The notes beneath the pieces were generated by a model. The model was not told the origin of the DNA. It did not search any database and saw only the letters and a program-made list of their open reading frames with translations. From Cephalotus follicularis (Eukaryota; Streptophyta; Magnoliopsida; Oxalidales; Cephalotaceae), in contig BDDD01001654.1 in assembly GCA_001972305.1 (NCBI GenBank), positions 207,856-271,855 of the forward strand: DNA of 64,000 nucleotides, in the 5' to 3' direction. The translations under genes were made by a program, and so were the position numbers. Positions 11,039 to 21,381 of the stretch are shown here, one piece after another; the first letter of the stretch is position 1, and every line of letters begins with the position of its first letter.

Positions 11039-12413
11039 ATGACAAGATTTCCACAACTGCCGATATGCCATGGGATTGATCCCAAAGTCATTACTCATCG
11101 ACAAAATGTCGACCCGGAGTATAAACCTATCAAGCAAAAGAAAAGAAATTTTGCACTTGATCAACAACAAGCAATAAAGGAAGAAGTGGGCAAACTCTTG
11201 TCTGCTAGATTTATACAAGAAATCGACTACCCAGAATCGCTAGCCAATGTTGCGATGGTCAAGAAGCCAAGTGGTACGTGGAAAATCTATATTGAGTCTA
11301 TCGACTATACTGATTTAAATAAAGCATGCCCAAAGGATTGCTTCCCTCTCAAAAAGATTGACCTCTTAATAGATGCAACTTCTGGTCATGAATTACGTTC
11401 ATGGATGCGTTTTTAGGATACAACCGAATAAGGATGTACGAGCACGACATCCCAAAAACTTCGTTCGTAACTGACCAGAGCCTATATTGTTATCGTGTTA
11501 TGCCCTTCGGCTTGAAGAATGCCGGAGCAACCTACCAGAGGCTTGTAAGCAAGTTGTTTGAAGCACAGATCGATCGGAATATGGAATTCTATGTCGACGA
11601 CATGCTTGTAAAAAGCAAAAAGGTTGATCAACATGTTACCGACCTCTTCGAAACTTTTGAAGTTCTTAGAAAATACCATATGAAGCTTAATCCTGCCAAA
11701 TGTATATTTGGAGTAACTTCTGGCAAATTTCCTGGGTTTATGGTTTAGCCTATGAGGGATTGAAGCTAATCCGAAGAAGATACAAGCAATCCTTGACATG
11801 GCACCCCCAAAAACAATCAAAGAAGTCCAATGTCTTATTGGTCGTATCGCAGCACTCAGCCGCCAGTTCATGTCAAAGTCGAATGAAAAATGTCTGCCAT
11901 TCTTCAAAATCCTTAGGACCATTAAAGACTTCAATTGGACTAAGGAATGTTAAGGAGCCTTTGAAGATCTAAAAGCCTATCTTGCTTCTCCTCCTCTCCT
12001 CACCAAGCTAGAGAATGGTGAGGAATTATATATCTATCTCGCAGCAAGCCCTGCGGCATTGAGCGTCGTTTTAGTACAGGAATAAGAAAGAAATCAAAAG
12101 CTGATGTACTACGTCAGTAGGGTACTTCACAAGGCTAAACAAGGTACCTACGAATTGAAAAGCTAGCATACGCTTTGGCTATTGCTGCCCACAAATTGCG
12201 ACCATACTTTCAGTCGCATGCTGTTAATGTTCTCACTGATCAACCTCTACGAAGGTCCTTGCATAAACCAGATACTTCGGGGAGAATGATCAATTGGTCT
12301 ATAGAGCTCAGTGAGTTAGAGATCCATTACAAACCTCGACCAGCAATAAAGGCACAAGTCCTCGCTGATTTTGTAGTGGCGTGTACTATTCCAGATGATT
12401 ATCACAGCACTCG
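11039..12413 (+). pseudogene. Gypsy-C reverse transcriptase and RNase H
   Basis: RT blocks: GIDPKVITHRQNVDP, VAMVKKPSGTWKI, DYTDLNKACPKDCFPLKKID, then after a short deletion and frame change the DAFLGYNRIRMYEHD block, MPFGLKNAGATYQRLVSKLF, and the catalytic YVDD (FYVDDMLVKSKK). RNase H follows with AAHKLRPYFQSHAVNVLTDQP and LSELEIHYKPRPAIKAQVLADFV. Frame breaks near 11410, 11748, 11950 and 12160. After about 12413 the sequence switches abruptly to Copia-D, so the second (archaeal-like) RNase H is lost. Confidence 0.88.
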
Positions 12414-13810
12414 CTAATGGTCTGTACTACCTTGACAAGGACTTGGTTTCTGCTGCTGCTGCTGTTGCCCAGCATTCCTCTTCTGATATTTATCGTTTGC
12501 ATTATCGCATGGGTCATCCTTCTTCAAATAAGCTTCGGTCTTTGTCGTCTTCTTCAGAGTATGTTAGTCCACTTCCCTGTGAGACTTGTGAGTTAGGTAA
12601 ACACCACCAAGTGTCTTTTCCTTCACGTCAAATACAGCGTGTGTCTAGGCCCTTTGAGTTAGTCCACTCTGATATATGGGGTCATTGCCCTCTGTCTGCT
12701 CTTTCTGGTTTCAAAATGACCTGGTTATATTTAATAAAAGATCGAACTGAAGATTTTTCATGCTTTTGCCAATTTTATTTTGAGATTCTAAATCAATATA
12801 AAGTTTCTATCAAATGTCTTCGTTCTGATAATGCAAAGGAATATATGATTGAATCTTCTGGCTTTCAGCATTTTCTTATATACCATGGCATTTTGCATCA
12901 CACATCCTGTTCCTATACTCCGCAACAAAATGGAATGGCAAAACGTAAAAATCATCATTTACTTGATGTTGCTCATTGTTTACTCTTACATATGCATCAT
13001 CCTAAGTTTCTCAGGGGGTTTGCAGTTCTAACTACTTGTTATTTGATAAACCGCCTTCCCTCTTCTGTTCTTCGAGGGGATATTCCATATTCTGTCCTTC
13101 ATCGTGATAGCTCTCTTTTTTCTATGCCTCTCTGTGTGTTTGGGTGTGTTTGTTTTGTGGAGTACCTAGGCCCAGGAAAGGAAAAATTGGATCCTCGTGC
13201 TATTAAATGCGTTTTCATCGGTTATTCCCGGACACAGAAAGGGTCTCGATGTTATGATCCCTCGAGTGGACGCATTTATGTCTCTCCTGATGTCGCCTTT
13301 CATAAAGATCAATCCTATTACTCCTATGGTAATAAGTGTACGTCGGCTCCCACCAGTGAGAGCGATCCTTCATGTTTTTCCATCTCTCCTTGTACCTCCT
13401 GTTCCCTCACCAAATGTCTCGACTTCTACCAGCGGGAACGACCACACTGTCTCTTCTGACCCTCCTCCTCTGGATCGGTTTACTGGCCAAACGTATCATC
13501 GCAAACATCTTGTTCCTGTCACGGCGGCTCCTGGCCCACCAGCAACTCCACTGGTCGACGCCACCTCCTATAATCCGGCCTCCGATTCTGAGCTTCCCAT
13601 TGCTCAGCGTAAAGGTAATCTTTCCTGTGTTGGTTGTCCTCTTGATCGGTTTGTTTTTTATACTGGTAACTTGCGTACTCGTTATCCCATGTCTAACTTT
13701 GTTTTTTCTGATCATTTATCACCCGGTTTTTCGGCATTTGTCTCCTCTGTTTCTTCCGTGATTGTGCCTCACAATTTTGCAGAAGTTGTTGCTCATCATG
13801 GCCGACGCTG
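12414..13810 (+). pseudogene. Copia-D GAG-pre-integrase, integrase and linker
   Basis: Contains YRLHYRMGHPSSNKL (GAG-pre-integrase), the C-x2-C pair in CETCELGKHH, the rve core with D-D-E partly visible (WLYLIKDRTEDF, RSDNAKEY, TPQQNGMAKRKNHH; the usual catalytic E of the last block reads K), and the VFGCVCFVEY and FIGYSRTQKGSRCYDP blocks. A frame change near 13340 leads into a Pro/Ser/Thr-rich linker ending at a stop near 13810. The E-to-K change would inactivate strand transfer. Confidence 0.85.
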
Positions 13811-15278
13811 AGCTATGGAGGATCAGATTATGGACAGTTCTACATGGGATCTTACTGTGTTGCCTGTTGATAAACAAGATGAAGGATGTCGCTGGGTTTT
13901 TACTGTCAAAGTTCATCCTAATGGCTCTGTCGAGCACCTGAAAGCCTGAATGGTGGCTAAAGGCTATACTAAGACGTATGGTGTTGATTATGATGACAAT
14001 TTTTCTAAGGTTGCCAAAATCCCCTCGTTGCGGGTGTTTATTTCTATGGCATCCCGTTATGGATGGCATCTTTACCAACTTGATGTGAAGAATGCCTTTC
14101 TTCAAGGTGATCGGACTGAGGAGGTTTATATAGAGCAACCACCTGGTTTTGTTGCTCAGGGGGAAAATCTGGTATGCCGCCTTCGGAAGGCTATCTATGG
14201 ACTAAAACAATCTCCTTGAGCCTAGTTTGGCAAATTTAGTGATGTTGTTATTAATTTTGGCTTACGGAGATGCCATGTTGATCATTCTGTGTTTAGTTCC
14301 TCTACATCTGCAGGTTGCATCCTTCTGGTTATGTATGTTGATGATATTATCGTTACAGATAGTGATAAGAAGGGTATTCATCGATTGAAGCATTTTCTTC
14401 AGACTGAGTTTTGCACCAAAGACCTTGGCCGATTACGATATTTCTTGGATATAGAAGTTGCTTACTCTGGTAAGTCTATCACATTGTCTCAGCGGAAGTA
14501 TGTTCTCGATATTCTTGATAAGGTAGGATTCTTGGGTGCAAAACCTGTTGATTCTCATATGGATCCCAATGTTAAGCTTAATTCTGAACATGGAGAGTTA
14601 CTTCATAATCCAACTAAATATCAAAGACTTGTTGGCAAGCTAAACTATCTGACAGTTACACGACCAGATATTTCCTTTGATGTGAGTACAGTGAGTCAGT
14701 TTATGGGTGCCCCACGCACCACCCACTGGGATGCAGCCCTACGGATTGTTAAGTACTTGAAGGGAGCTCTAGGACAAGGTCTTATATTAACAAACCAAGG
14801 TCATCTGAATGTACACAGATATTATGATGCTAATTAGGCTGGTTGTCCAGTTGATAGAAGATCAACTACTGGATATTGTGTTTTTCTTGTGGCATGGAAA
14901 AGTAAAAAACAACATGTGGTTTCTAAATCTAGAGCTGAAGCTGAGTACAGGGCTATGGCACATGAAGAAAGTGAGATAATGTGGCTGAGAATGTTACTGT
15001 CGGAGCTTGGTTTGCCCACTCCAAGTACTTCTGTGATGCATTGTGACAATCAATCGGCTATTCATATTGCCTCTAATCTGGTTTTTCATGAGAGGACCAA
15101 ACATATAGAGGTGGACTATCATTTCATTCGTGAGAAAGTTAAATGCGTAGAGATTGTTCTACATCATACTCGATCTGAAGAAAAAATTGCTGATATTTTT
15201 ACTAAATCCTTGAGGAGAAATCGAGTGACTTATCTTTGTAACAAGTTGGGGCTATATGACATATATGCTCCAACTTGA
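13811..15278 (+). pseudogene. Copia-D reverse transcriptase and RNase H
   Basis: RT: GCRWVFTVKVHPNGSVEHLKA, stop, [53 protein letters not shown], stop, catalytic YVDD (LLVMYVDDIIVTDSDK), TKDLGRLRYFLDIEVA, VGKLNYLTVTRPDISFDVS. RNase H: YDAN, stop, GCPVDRRSTTGYCVF, SRAEAEYRAMA, CDNQSAIHIASNLVFHERTKHIEVD, HTRSEEKIADIFTKSL. Only isolated stops break the frame, so this is a fairly recent inactivation. Confidence 0.9.
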
Positions 15279-15285
15279 GAGGGAG

Positions 15286-15459
15286 TGTTAGTATTAGTAA
15301 TATCGTTAGTATTAGTAATATCGTTAGTATTATCCCACATCGGTTAAGTAAATGATTAGTGGGTTTAGTGTAACACTATATATATGTAACCTTCCTCTTA
15401 ATAAAAACACACAACAAGATCATTATCTCCTCTTTCTCTTTCACACAAGGTTCAAAACA
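15286..15459 (+). repeat. Copia-D 3' LTR (174 bp)
   Basis: Begins TGTTAGTATTAGTAATATCG right after the purine tract GAGAGGGAG and ends TTCAAAACA. The first 50 bases contain a tandem GTTAGTATTAGTAATATC repeat. A TATATATATG box at about 15381-15390 would drive transcription, with an AATAAAAACAC polyadenylation-like stretch near 15401. No second LTR remains. Confidence 0.75.
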
Positions 15460-16600
15460 TCATCAGGAGTTTGGGATTCAGAGGGTGTTGCGAGAAGAAA
15501 ACATGAAGGTGGACGTTTTATCTAAGCTCACAACCTCAAATTATCCAGACTTGAATGGCACAGTGTTCCTTGAGATTGTTAGAACACGAGCATCCAAGAC
15601 ATGGAAGTGGTTACGCAGGTTGACACCCATTCTAACCTCAGACCATGTTGGATGGATCCGCTTATTGATTATCTTGACCATTTAAACTTCCATCAAACAG
15701 TCGTGAGGCTCACAGGGTAATAGCTCGTTCAGCCCATTATTCTCAAATTGACGGAAATTTATACCGTAGAAGCTACAACCTGCCATACCTCAAGTGCTTG
15801 AGACCTTCAGAATCAAAATACGCTATGAGGGAAGTCCACAAAGGAGTTTTAAGTTTGTGGCTGCCATTTAGCAGGTAGGGCCCTCGCACATAAAAACCTA
15901 AGACATGGATACTACTGACCAACCAATCACTCGGACGCTAACGAGTATTTAAAGAAAAGTGAACGCTATAAGAAGTTTACACCAGTAGCTCAGTTGCCTG
16001 CTACGTCCTTAACCTCCATGTCTAACCCACTTCCCTTTGACATGTGGGGAATGGATATCCTTGGACCTTTTCCACCAGCTACGAGACAAAAGAAGTTCTT
16101 AGTCGTTGCTATCGATTACTTCGCTAAGTGGATAGAAGCAAAACCACTTGCAACAATCTCATAGGCTAACATCCGAAGTTTCTTCTGGAAATCTATTGTG
16201 TGTAGATTTGGTATCCCGCGGATACTGGTAAAGTACAACAGAAAGCAGTTTGATAATAGCCGATTCAGAGAATTTTGCATGGGGTTAAAAATCGAGCATT
16301 GGTTGACGTCTGTTGGCCACCCTCAACCGAATGGAAAAACAGAAGTAACCAACCGAACCCTCCTTGAAGGGTTGAAGAAGAAGCTAGACCAAGCAAAAGG
16401 AATGTGGGTAGAAGAACTCTATAACATCTTGCAGGCTTATCGAACAACCCAACGGAATGCTACCAAAGAAACGCATTTTAACCTATCGTTTTGGTACTGA
16501 AGCTGTAATCCCAATTGAAATTGGGATCCCCTCTACTCGAATCAAAGAATTGCCACATCATCAAATTTTCCGAAAATCCATACCGACCTAATTTCGACAC
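15460..16600 (+). pseudogene. Gypsy-C integrase
   Basis: After the Copia-D LTR, gypsy sequence resumes with NMKVDVLSKLTTSNYPDLNGT (end of the RNase H2/tether). Integrase landmarks follow: FDMWGMDILGPFPPATRQKKF (first catalytic D), VVAIDYFAKWIEAKPL, FGIPRILVKYNRKQFDN (second D position reads K-Y-N), HPQPNGKTEVTNRTLLEGLK (E), and MWVEELYNILQAYRTT. Stops near 15682, 16160 and 16498. The loss of the second Asp plus stops mean no activity. Confidence 0.85.
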
Positions 16601-16661
16601 CTTGAGTCCATTTTTAAGGTCCGTTTGACCAAATTCTACTTCCATAAAGCTTTAAAAGCTT

Positions 16662-16676
16662 AAAGAAGTGGGGGGC
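16662..16676 (+). other. Gypsy-C polypurine tract
   Basis: AAAGAAGTGGGGGGC lies just before the 3' LTR and is the expected plus-strand primer of reverse transcription. Confidence 0.75.
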
Positions 16677-16680
16677 ATTA

Positions 16681-17185
16681 TGATGAGCACGAAAAATGTC
16701 ATCGCTGGAGATTGGAACACGTGGTCCCTACCTAATGGGTACTAACTCGAATTCATGTAGGATTAGAACTCCGATTTGGATAACGTAAAATCCTTATTGG
16801 CGGCTATCTCATACCCAATCAGGACTACTATGGAATCTTGATTAGGAGTAATCTTATTCGGCATTATCTTGAAAGGCCTAATCTGATCCCTTACGGGATC
16901 AGATTTAGGAGTCTGAATATGGCTCTAACTACGAGTTCTACTAGGACTCTATCGGTAAAGGTACACTACAACTCAATCACCTATCACTATAGATAAGAAG
17001 GAGACCTTCAGGTATTGTTATCTTTCTCCACTCATGCTCTCTCTGGTTTAATCTTGCTCTTTTTCTTACTTGAGTGTCGGAGTGTCTCCCGGAGGCAACT
17101 CCGGTCACCCCTCGCTTTCCTCTCTTTCTCTTTCAGGTTATTCACATCAATGGTTGCTAGTGATCCACGGATTTTTGCAGCAACA
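16681..17185 (+). repeat. Gypsy-C 3' LTR (about 505 bp)
   Basis: Starts TGATGAGCACG four bases after the polypurine tract and ends ATTTTTGCAGCAACA, the usual end of Tat LTRs. A GTCGGAGTGTCTCCCGGAGG box near 17075 resembles the CCGGAGTGTCCCCGGGAG box in the Gypsy-E LTRs. The end point is inferred from the CA terminus. The following AAACC may be target duplication, but the left partner is absent. Confidence 0.65.
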
Positions 17186-17980
17186 AAACCCATTCGGTTA
17201 ATGATATTTTTAGTGCTTTCTAAATTTTAATTGAGTTTCTACTTGACTCAGTGATTGACCCAAATGTTGGACTTTTGACTCATTGACCCGAAGCTTTGAC
17301 CAGGCCAGTGATTGATCCAATTCTTGATAAATGATAATAATATCAAATAAAGAGAACAAAAAATTTTATGATCCCATCTTAACATTAGAAAAACAACCAG
17401 GTTAAGTTTTCCACCTAAATTATTTGTATTTGTTTAGTAGGTCAATATTAAAGTAAGACCATGTTATTAATGTTTTCAAACATGTAGGGTTTGCATAAAC
17501 ATAATCAAGTATTGAATAGCAACACTATAGCATATCACAGCGTAACTTTATTCAATTTACGTTCTTGATTGCATTCTTTTCACATATGATCTGCTGCAAG
17601 GCACCTTGTATAAATCTCCTTAAGGAAAACCTCAACAAACTCTTCACAAAACAAGGCAGCTTGCATAAATTTCCTTTGACAATGTAGATTTCCTACTGCA
17701 TCTAGTACATAACTCTTGATGATGGTAAAAATATTTTCATGCTTCACGTCAAAATAAAGAAATGGGTGTGACCAAAATCCATATCAGTTATTGTCAGCCT
17801 ATCACTGGATGTTCGGAAGCGGCATTTAACTTTCATCATCTTCTTTTATTTAATTTTTTTAGTCTTTCAACATGACTTACTAAGCTTCAAAAGGCAACAG
17901 ATGAAAGAAATATTTGTCTACCATCAAGATCTTTTACGCTATGTTCACTATGTAATATACAAATGAAACTTTCTACTCAC
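17186..17980. other. Probable intron 3 of the SUV2-like gene, no recognised coding sequence
   Basis: AT-rich single-copy-looking DNA between the Gypsy-C LTR and exon 3 of the minus-strand host gene. No exon could be recognised on either strand. Two things stand out: five TTGAC cores within about 70 bases (17240-17310), and an imperfect direct repeat around CAAGGCACCTTGTATAAAT (about 17608) and CAAGGCAGCTTGCATAAAT (about 17653). Confidence 0.45.
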
Positions 17981-18738
17981 GTGTTTGTACTCTTCAAAAC
18001 ACCAGCATCTTTATCTACATCAACTTTAATTTTACCCTGTTCTTGGTTTCTTTCCTTCCTAAGTTCAAAGCATTCCTGTTCCTGAAAGCATAAAGCATTA
18101 ACTCCACACATCATCGCTGTCCTAACGCAAGTCATTTTTAAGGGAAAGTGACAAAGAGAAATACAACAAACCAACTCTGTAAGGTGCTTTGAGACGCGTC
18201 TCAGCTCCCTCTGCAATTATAATCCATCACAGCTTTTAATCACCAACTTAGTCTCATGTTTTAATCCATAAACAAATACTTTTTTCATCTATTAAAGTCC
18301 CAAAAGGAAAGGGCAATTACAATGACAAACTAATGATTACCAGGCACTGAATCTTGATTTTATGTTATGTATACATTTCAACGAAAATATTAAAAAAAAC
18401 GTAACCTTCAAGCGGTCGACTTCAAGTTCAGTAGCGTTATCGGATCCGGGGCGAGGGCAAGGAAACGGCGTCGTAGTCGTAGAAGGAAGAGATACGGCAA
18501 CGGCATTTACAGAACTGTGAGTAGCAGTAGTAGAGGAAGAAGAGGGCCGCTGAGAGAGCTCTCGCGGAGGCGAATAACTGATCAAAAGTTGCTGTTGAGG
18601 TTGCGGTTGTTGTTGTTGCTGCTGTTGCTGTTGTTGTGTAGGATTTGAAGATGAGAGAGCGAGTTCTTCTAATTGGATCAGTTGGTCATAGAAATCTGCA
18701 TCCCATTCTTCAAAACCTCCACCCTCCTCTTCACTCAT
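17981..18738 (-). CDS. SUV2: SUV2/ATRIP-like DNA-damage checkpoint protein, exons 1-3
   Basis: The only host gene in the window. Exon 1 is 18406-18738 (ATG at 18736-18738, MSEEEGGGFEEWDADF...), exon 2 is 18172-18210, exon 3 is 17981-18081. All junctions are GT-AG and phases fit (0, 0, then 2). The encoded N-terminus has an acidic F-E-E-W-D-A-D-F-Y-D-Q-L-I-Q-L-E-E block, a glutamine tract, a Ser/Thr-rich linker and a heptad-rich coiled coil running across all three exons (DRLK/RELRRVSKHLTEL/EQECFELRKERN). This layout matches my recollection of plant SUV2, the ATRIP partner of the ATR kinase; no alignment was run. Later exons are not seen; Gypsy-C lies just beyond, so the rest is either left of the inserted block or lost. 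Confidence 0.6.
18591..18637 (-). repeat. CAA/CAG microsatellite encoding a polyglutamine tract
   Basis: A run of CAA and CAG codons in exon 1 of the SUV2-like gene gives about ten glutamines followed by a Pro/Gln mix. Such tracts vary in length between alleles. Confidence 0.85.
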
Positions 18739-19668
18739 TTGCTCTTCTGCTCTTCTTTTTTTTTTGAAGTGCAAAAGAGACAGAGTAGTAGTTATAATTA
18801 TATGGATATTGTAAAGTAGCCGCCCCGCCGCCAGCAGAGTTGATTTACTATTCTAAATACTATTCTAACAAACTCCTATAAATAGGAATATAATGTTAAG
18901 AAGAAATTAAGGAATTCATAATAAGAAATCTCTTACTTTCTCTCTCTATTTCTCTCTGAATCTCTCTATAGTATAATTTTCTTTTGTGAGTTAATAATCC
19001 CAGAAGTTTATAACAATGGAGAAATATTAATGAGAATAATGTTAGTACAGTAACTAAATAAAAAGAAGTACTGGAGGGTAATTGTTTATGATATTTTTTA
19101 ATATGATGGAATGATTGTTGTTTATAGCATTGTTCGAATATTATGTTTTGTTAAATTATTTCTTAAAACCTTGGGTCGCTTGTTATGATGGGCAATGACA
19201 CTAGACGGCAATGACACAACTGGCACAACGCAAAAATGAACGACACACAATAATAAACAACTAAAAACAACAACAATAAATAATACAATAAAAATCGTTC
19301 TTAAATTTATATTAAAAAAAAGTTCCATCATAAAAATTGTCATCTAAAACTTCATTATCCAACATAATTATATTGAATCACAAATATTGCAGTTAAAAGG
19401 TGATGCTAGATAGTTGCATAACAGTACGAGGCCAACATCTGATTTAGGGAATGCTTGATAATTGGTAAGCTAAGTTTGTCATTGCTATAATCCAAAAGCA
19501 TTTATAGAGATAGCAGAACATAAACAACTATGAAAACAAAATATGAAAACCAAATATATAATTGATACCTAATAACAGTGCATGCACGCAAATCTGATGC
19601 ATATATATGCACCAATATACTTACGCGACATCACTCTAAGAAAATATTTGAAGAGGATTTGATGAGAG
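18739..19668. other. Upstream region of the SUV2-like gene with a possible LTR remnant
   Basis: No gene seen. From about 18836 to 19016 there is a stretch with a plus-strand TATAAATA box (18880-18887), a TCTCTCTATTTCTCTCTG leader-like region and a TTATAACA end, resembling a short copia/TRIM LTR pointing away from the host gene. No target duplication was confirmed. The stretch 19020-19660 is AT-rich without a recognisable feature. Confidence 0.4.
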
Positions 19669-20117
19669 TGTTGGAAATATTTATAAAATATTGAGCTTCC
19701 ATTAATTGTTATTTTTGTTTTATAAAATTGGTAGGATAATGATCCGTGAGACGGGCTTATAACCCAATAGCCCTTTAGTGATCTATTTTGTATGGGCTGG
19801 TGCACTTCAGGTTGTAGATGTGGGTTGTGGTTAGTGTGGGCTTTAGTGACCTAATGGGCATGATGGGAAGGCTCATTAGTGTTTACTATATTTATGTCGG
19901 GCTAGGTCCCCTCTCCTGTCACCGCAAGTTGTCTTCGATTCTCATCTAAGAACCACATTTTGTCTGGTGAAAAGGAGGGGAAGACCTGTCTGTTTGATCT
20001 AGGATCGCACTGATTATGATATTCCGCTGCACAGTTGAAAACGGCTTAAACAGGTACGATCCTTACTCATTAATTCTTGTGTTCTAATATCGCATATGAT
20101 CCTTTTAATTTTCAACA
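19669..20117 (+). repeat. LARD left LTR (449 bp)
   Basis: Bounded by TSD GAGAG on the left and the primer-binding site on the right. Terminal dinucleotides TG and CA. The ACTATATTTATG stretch near 19886-19896 is a plausible TATA region. Confidence 0.9.
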
Positions 20118-20119
20118 AG

Positions 20120-20131
20120 TGGTATCAGAGC
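20120..20131 (+). other. LARD primer-binding site
   Basis: TGGTATCAGAGC, two bases after the left LTR: a perfect complement to the 3' end of plant initiator Met-tRNA. Confidence 0.9.
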
Positions 20132-21381
20132 AGTTAAATGCGAATTAGGACCGATTTGTAGAATTATTATTGAAATTCACGTTTTCAATTTCTTTCAGTT
20201 TAGTCCCTAAACTTTGACATTAAAATTGAAGATTAAAACGTGAATAATTTGTTTCGATTTCTAAAGGGTTTTTGTTCCTCTCCTTGACCTCTTCGATTTG
20301 ATATATAGATCATAAGTTTTCATGAGCCATAACCCGAGAAATTGGATAATGAAATTTTCGGATCTAAAACTACAAAAATCGATCGAATCTGTTTCAACCA
20401 GGTTGTTTTACTTCGATTTATGGCTCGATATGTATTGTTTGTCTGATGGTTAACGATCCCGTGGGCTTTGGTAGCGATGAAACAGCGATTTTGACCGGAA
20501 AATCGACTGAAAACGGGTTCGGGGTTTTAGGGTTCTAAGCCGAATATTCTCTCTTAGATTTCATATTGTTTTAGTTGGATTTTCATGAAATTAGATTGGG
20601 GGTAACCTTAATTGTACCGTCCGAGTCAAATCCCAAGCAACGGAGTCTGATTTTGTGGTCAGAATCTCCGGTTTGCGTCGGATCGCAAACCGGGTTGAAA
20701 ACGGGTCCTGGCGGGTCGAAATCGACCCGCCAGAGGTTGCTGGTGAGTGCACAGTGCACATCACCCCATGCCCACGCGCGCCTCTGGCGCCTGATGGGGC
20801 GTGGGACTTGTTCCGCGAGTCTTTTGAGCCCAAATTTTTGGGTTTCCCCATTTTTCTCCGAAATAAAATTTTTGGTAATTTTTAATTATTTTTTCGGATA
20901 CCAGAAGTATTTATTTCAGAATTATCTTCATAAAATTTAATTTAAAATAGTTAAATACCATTTTTTAGAAAATAATTTTTATGAAAAATTATTAACCCCG
21001 TCCGCTCACCGGGGAGCGGAACCCCCGAAACCCCGAGCGATAGGGTCATAGTCGTACTGTTGATATGTCGAAGTAAATACCAACACCAACACTTCAAACT
21101 TGTCCGAATTTTGTACTATTACAACATGGTTTGTTTGTGATCCAACGAGGTACATTTTGTTACAGTATCTCATTTTGTGGGATCACGTGCATACATTTTG
21201 ACCATAGTATGCACACTTACTTTGTGGGTGAGATTGTTTATACGTTCCGGTTTGAGTTGATTCCATTTGTTCACGGTTACACCAAAGTGGACCATTCAGG
21301 AACTTTTGGGATTTTCTCATGCTTTCGTTACGGAACGAAATCTGAATTATTACATTAAATTTCCTGCCCAAAGGTGGTTAT
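20132..21381 (+). other. LARD internal region, left part, non-coding
   Basis: Leader-like sequence without gag. Short open frames at 20575-20940 and 20591-20851 overlap on opposite strands and have no recognisable domain. A GC-rich inverted patch (CCGTCCGCTCACCGGGGAGCGGAAC near 21000) could fold. Confidence 0.6.

Larger units (their letters stand above)
12414..15459 (+). mobile_element. Copia-D: 5'-truncated Ty1/copia element
   Basis: A plus-strand copia that starts abruptly in the GAG-pre-integrase domain and runs through integrase, RT and RNase H to a polypurine tract (GAGAGGGAG, 15277-15285) and a 3' LTR (15286-15459). The 5' LTR, gag and protease are gone. The left junction lies in Gypsy-C RNase H, and the right side resumes in Gypsy-C close to its integrase, so a deletion removed both the left part of D and some Gypsy-C sequence. 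Confidence 0.85.
11000..17185 (+). mobile_element. Gypsy-C: Tat-lineage Ty3/gypsy element, 5' part missing
   Basis: Plus-strand gypsy pol with RT and RNase H (11039-12413), then integrase (15460-16600), polypurine tract and 3' LTR (16681-17185). The RT-RNase H-integrase order identifies Ty3/gypsy, and the DFTDLNKACPKD-like block identifies the Tat group. It hosts Copia-B on its 5' side and the truncated Copia-D between RNase H and integrase. The 5' LTR, gag and protease should be left of the window. Many stops. Confidence 0.85.

Noticed and set aside
13407..14138. Minus-strand open frames opposite Copia-D.
   Set aside because: They run antisense to clear integrase/RT sequence and have no homology of their own.
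18739..18774. Longer N-terminus MHFKKKRRAEEQ for the SUV2-like protein.
   Set aside because: Its first codon is TTG. The first ATG in frame is at 18738 and gives the expected acidic start.
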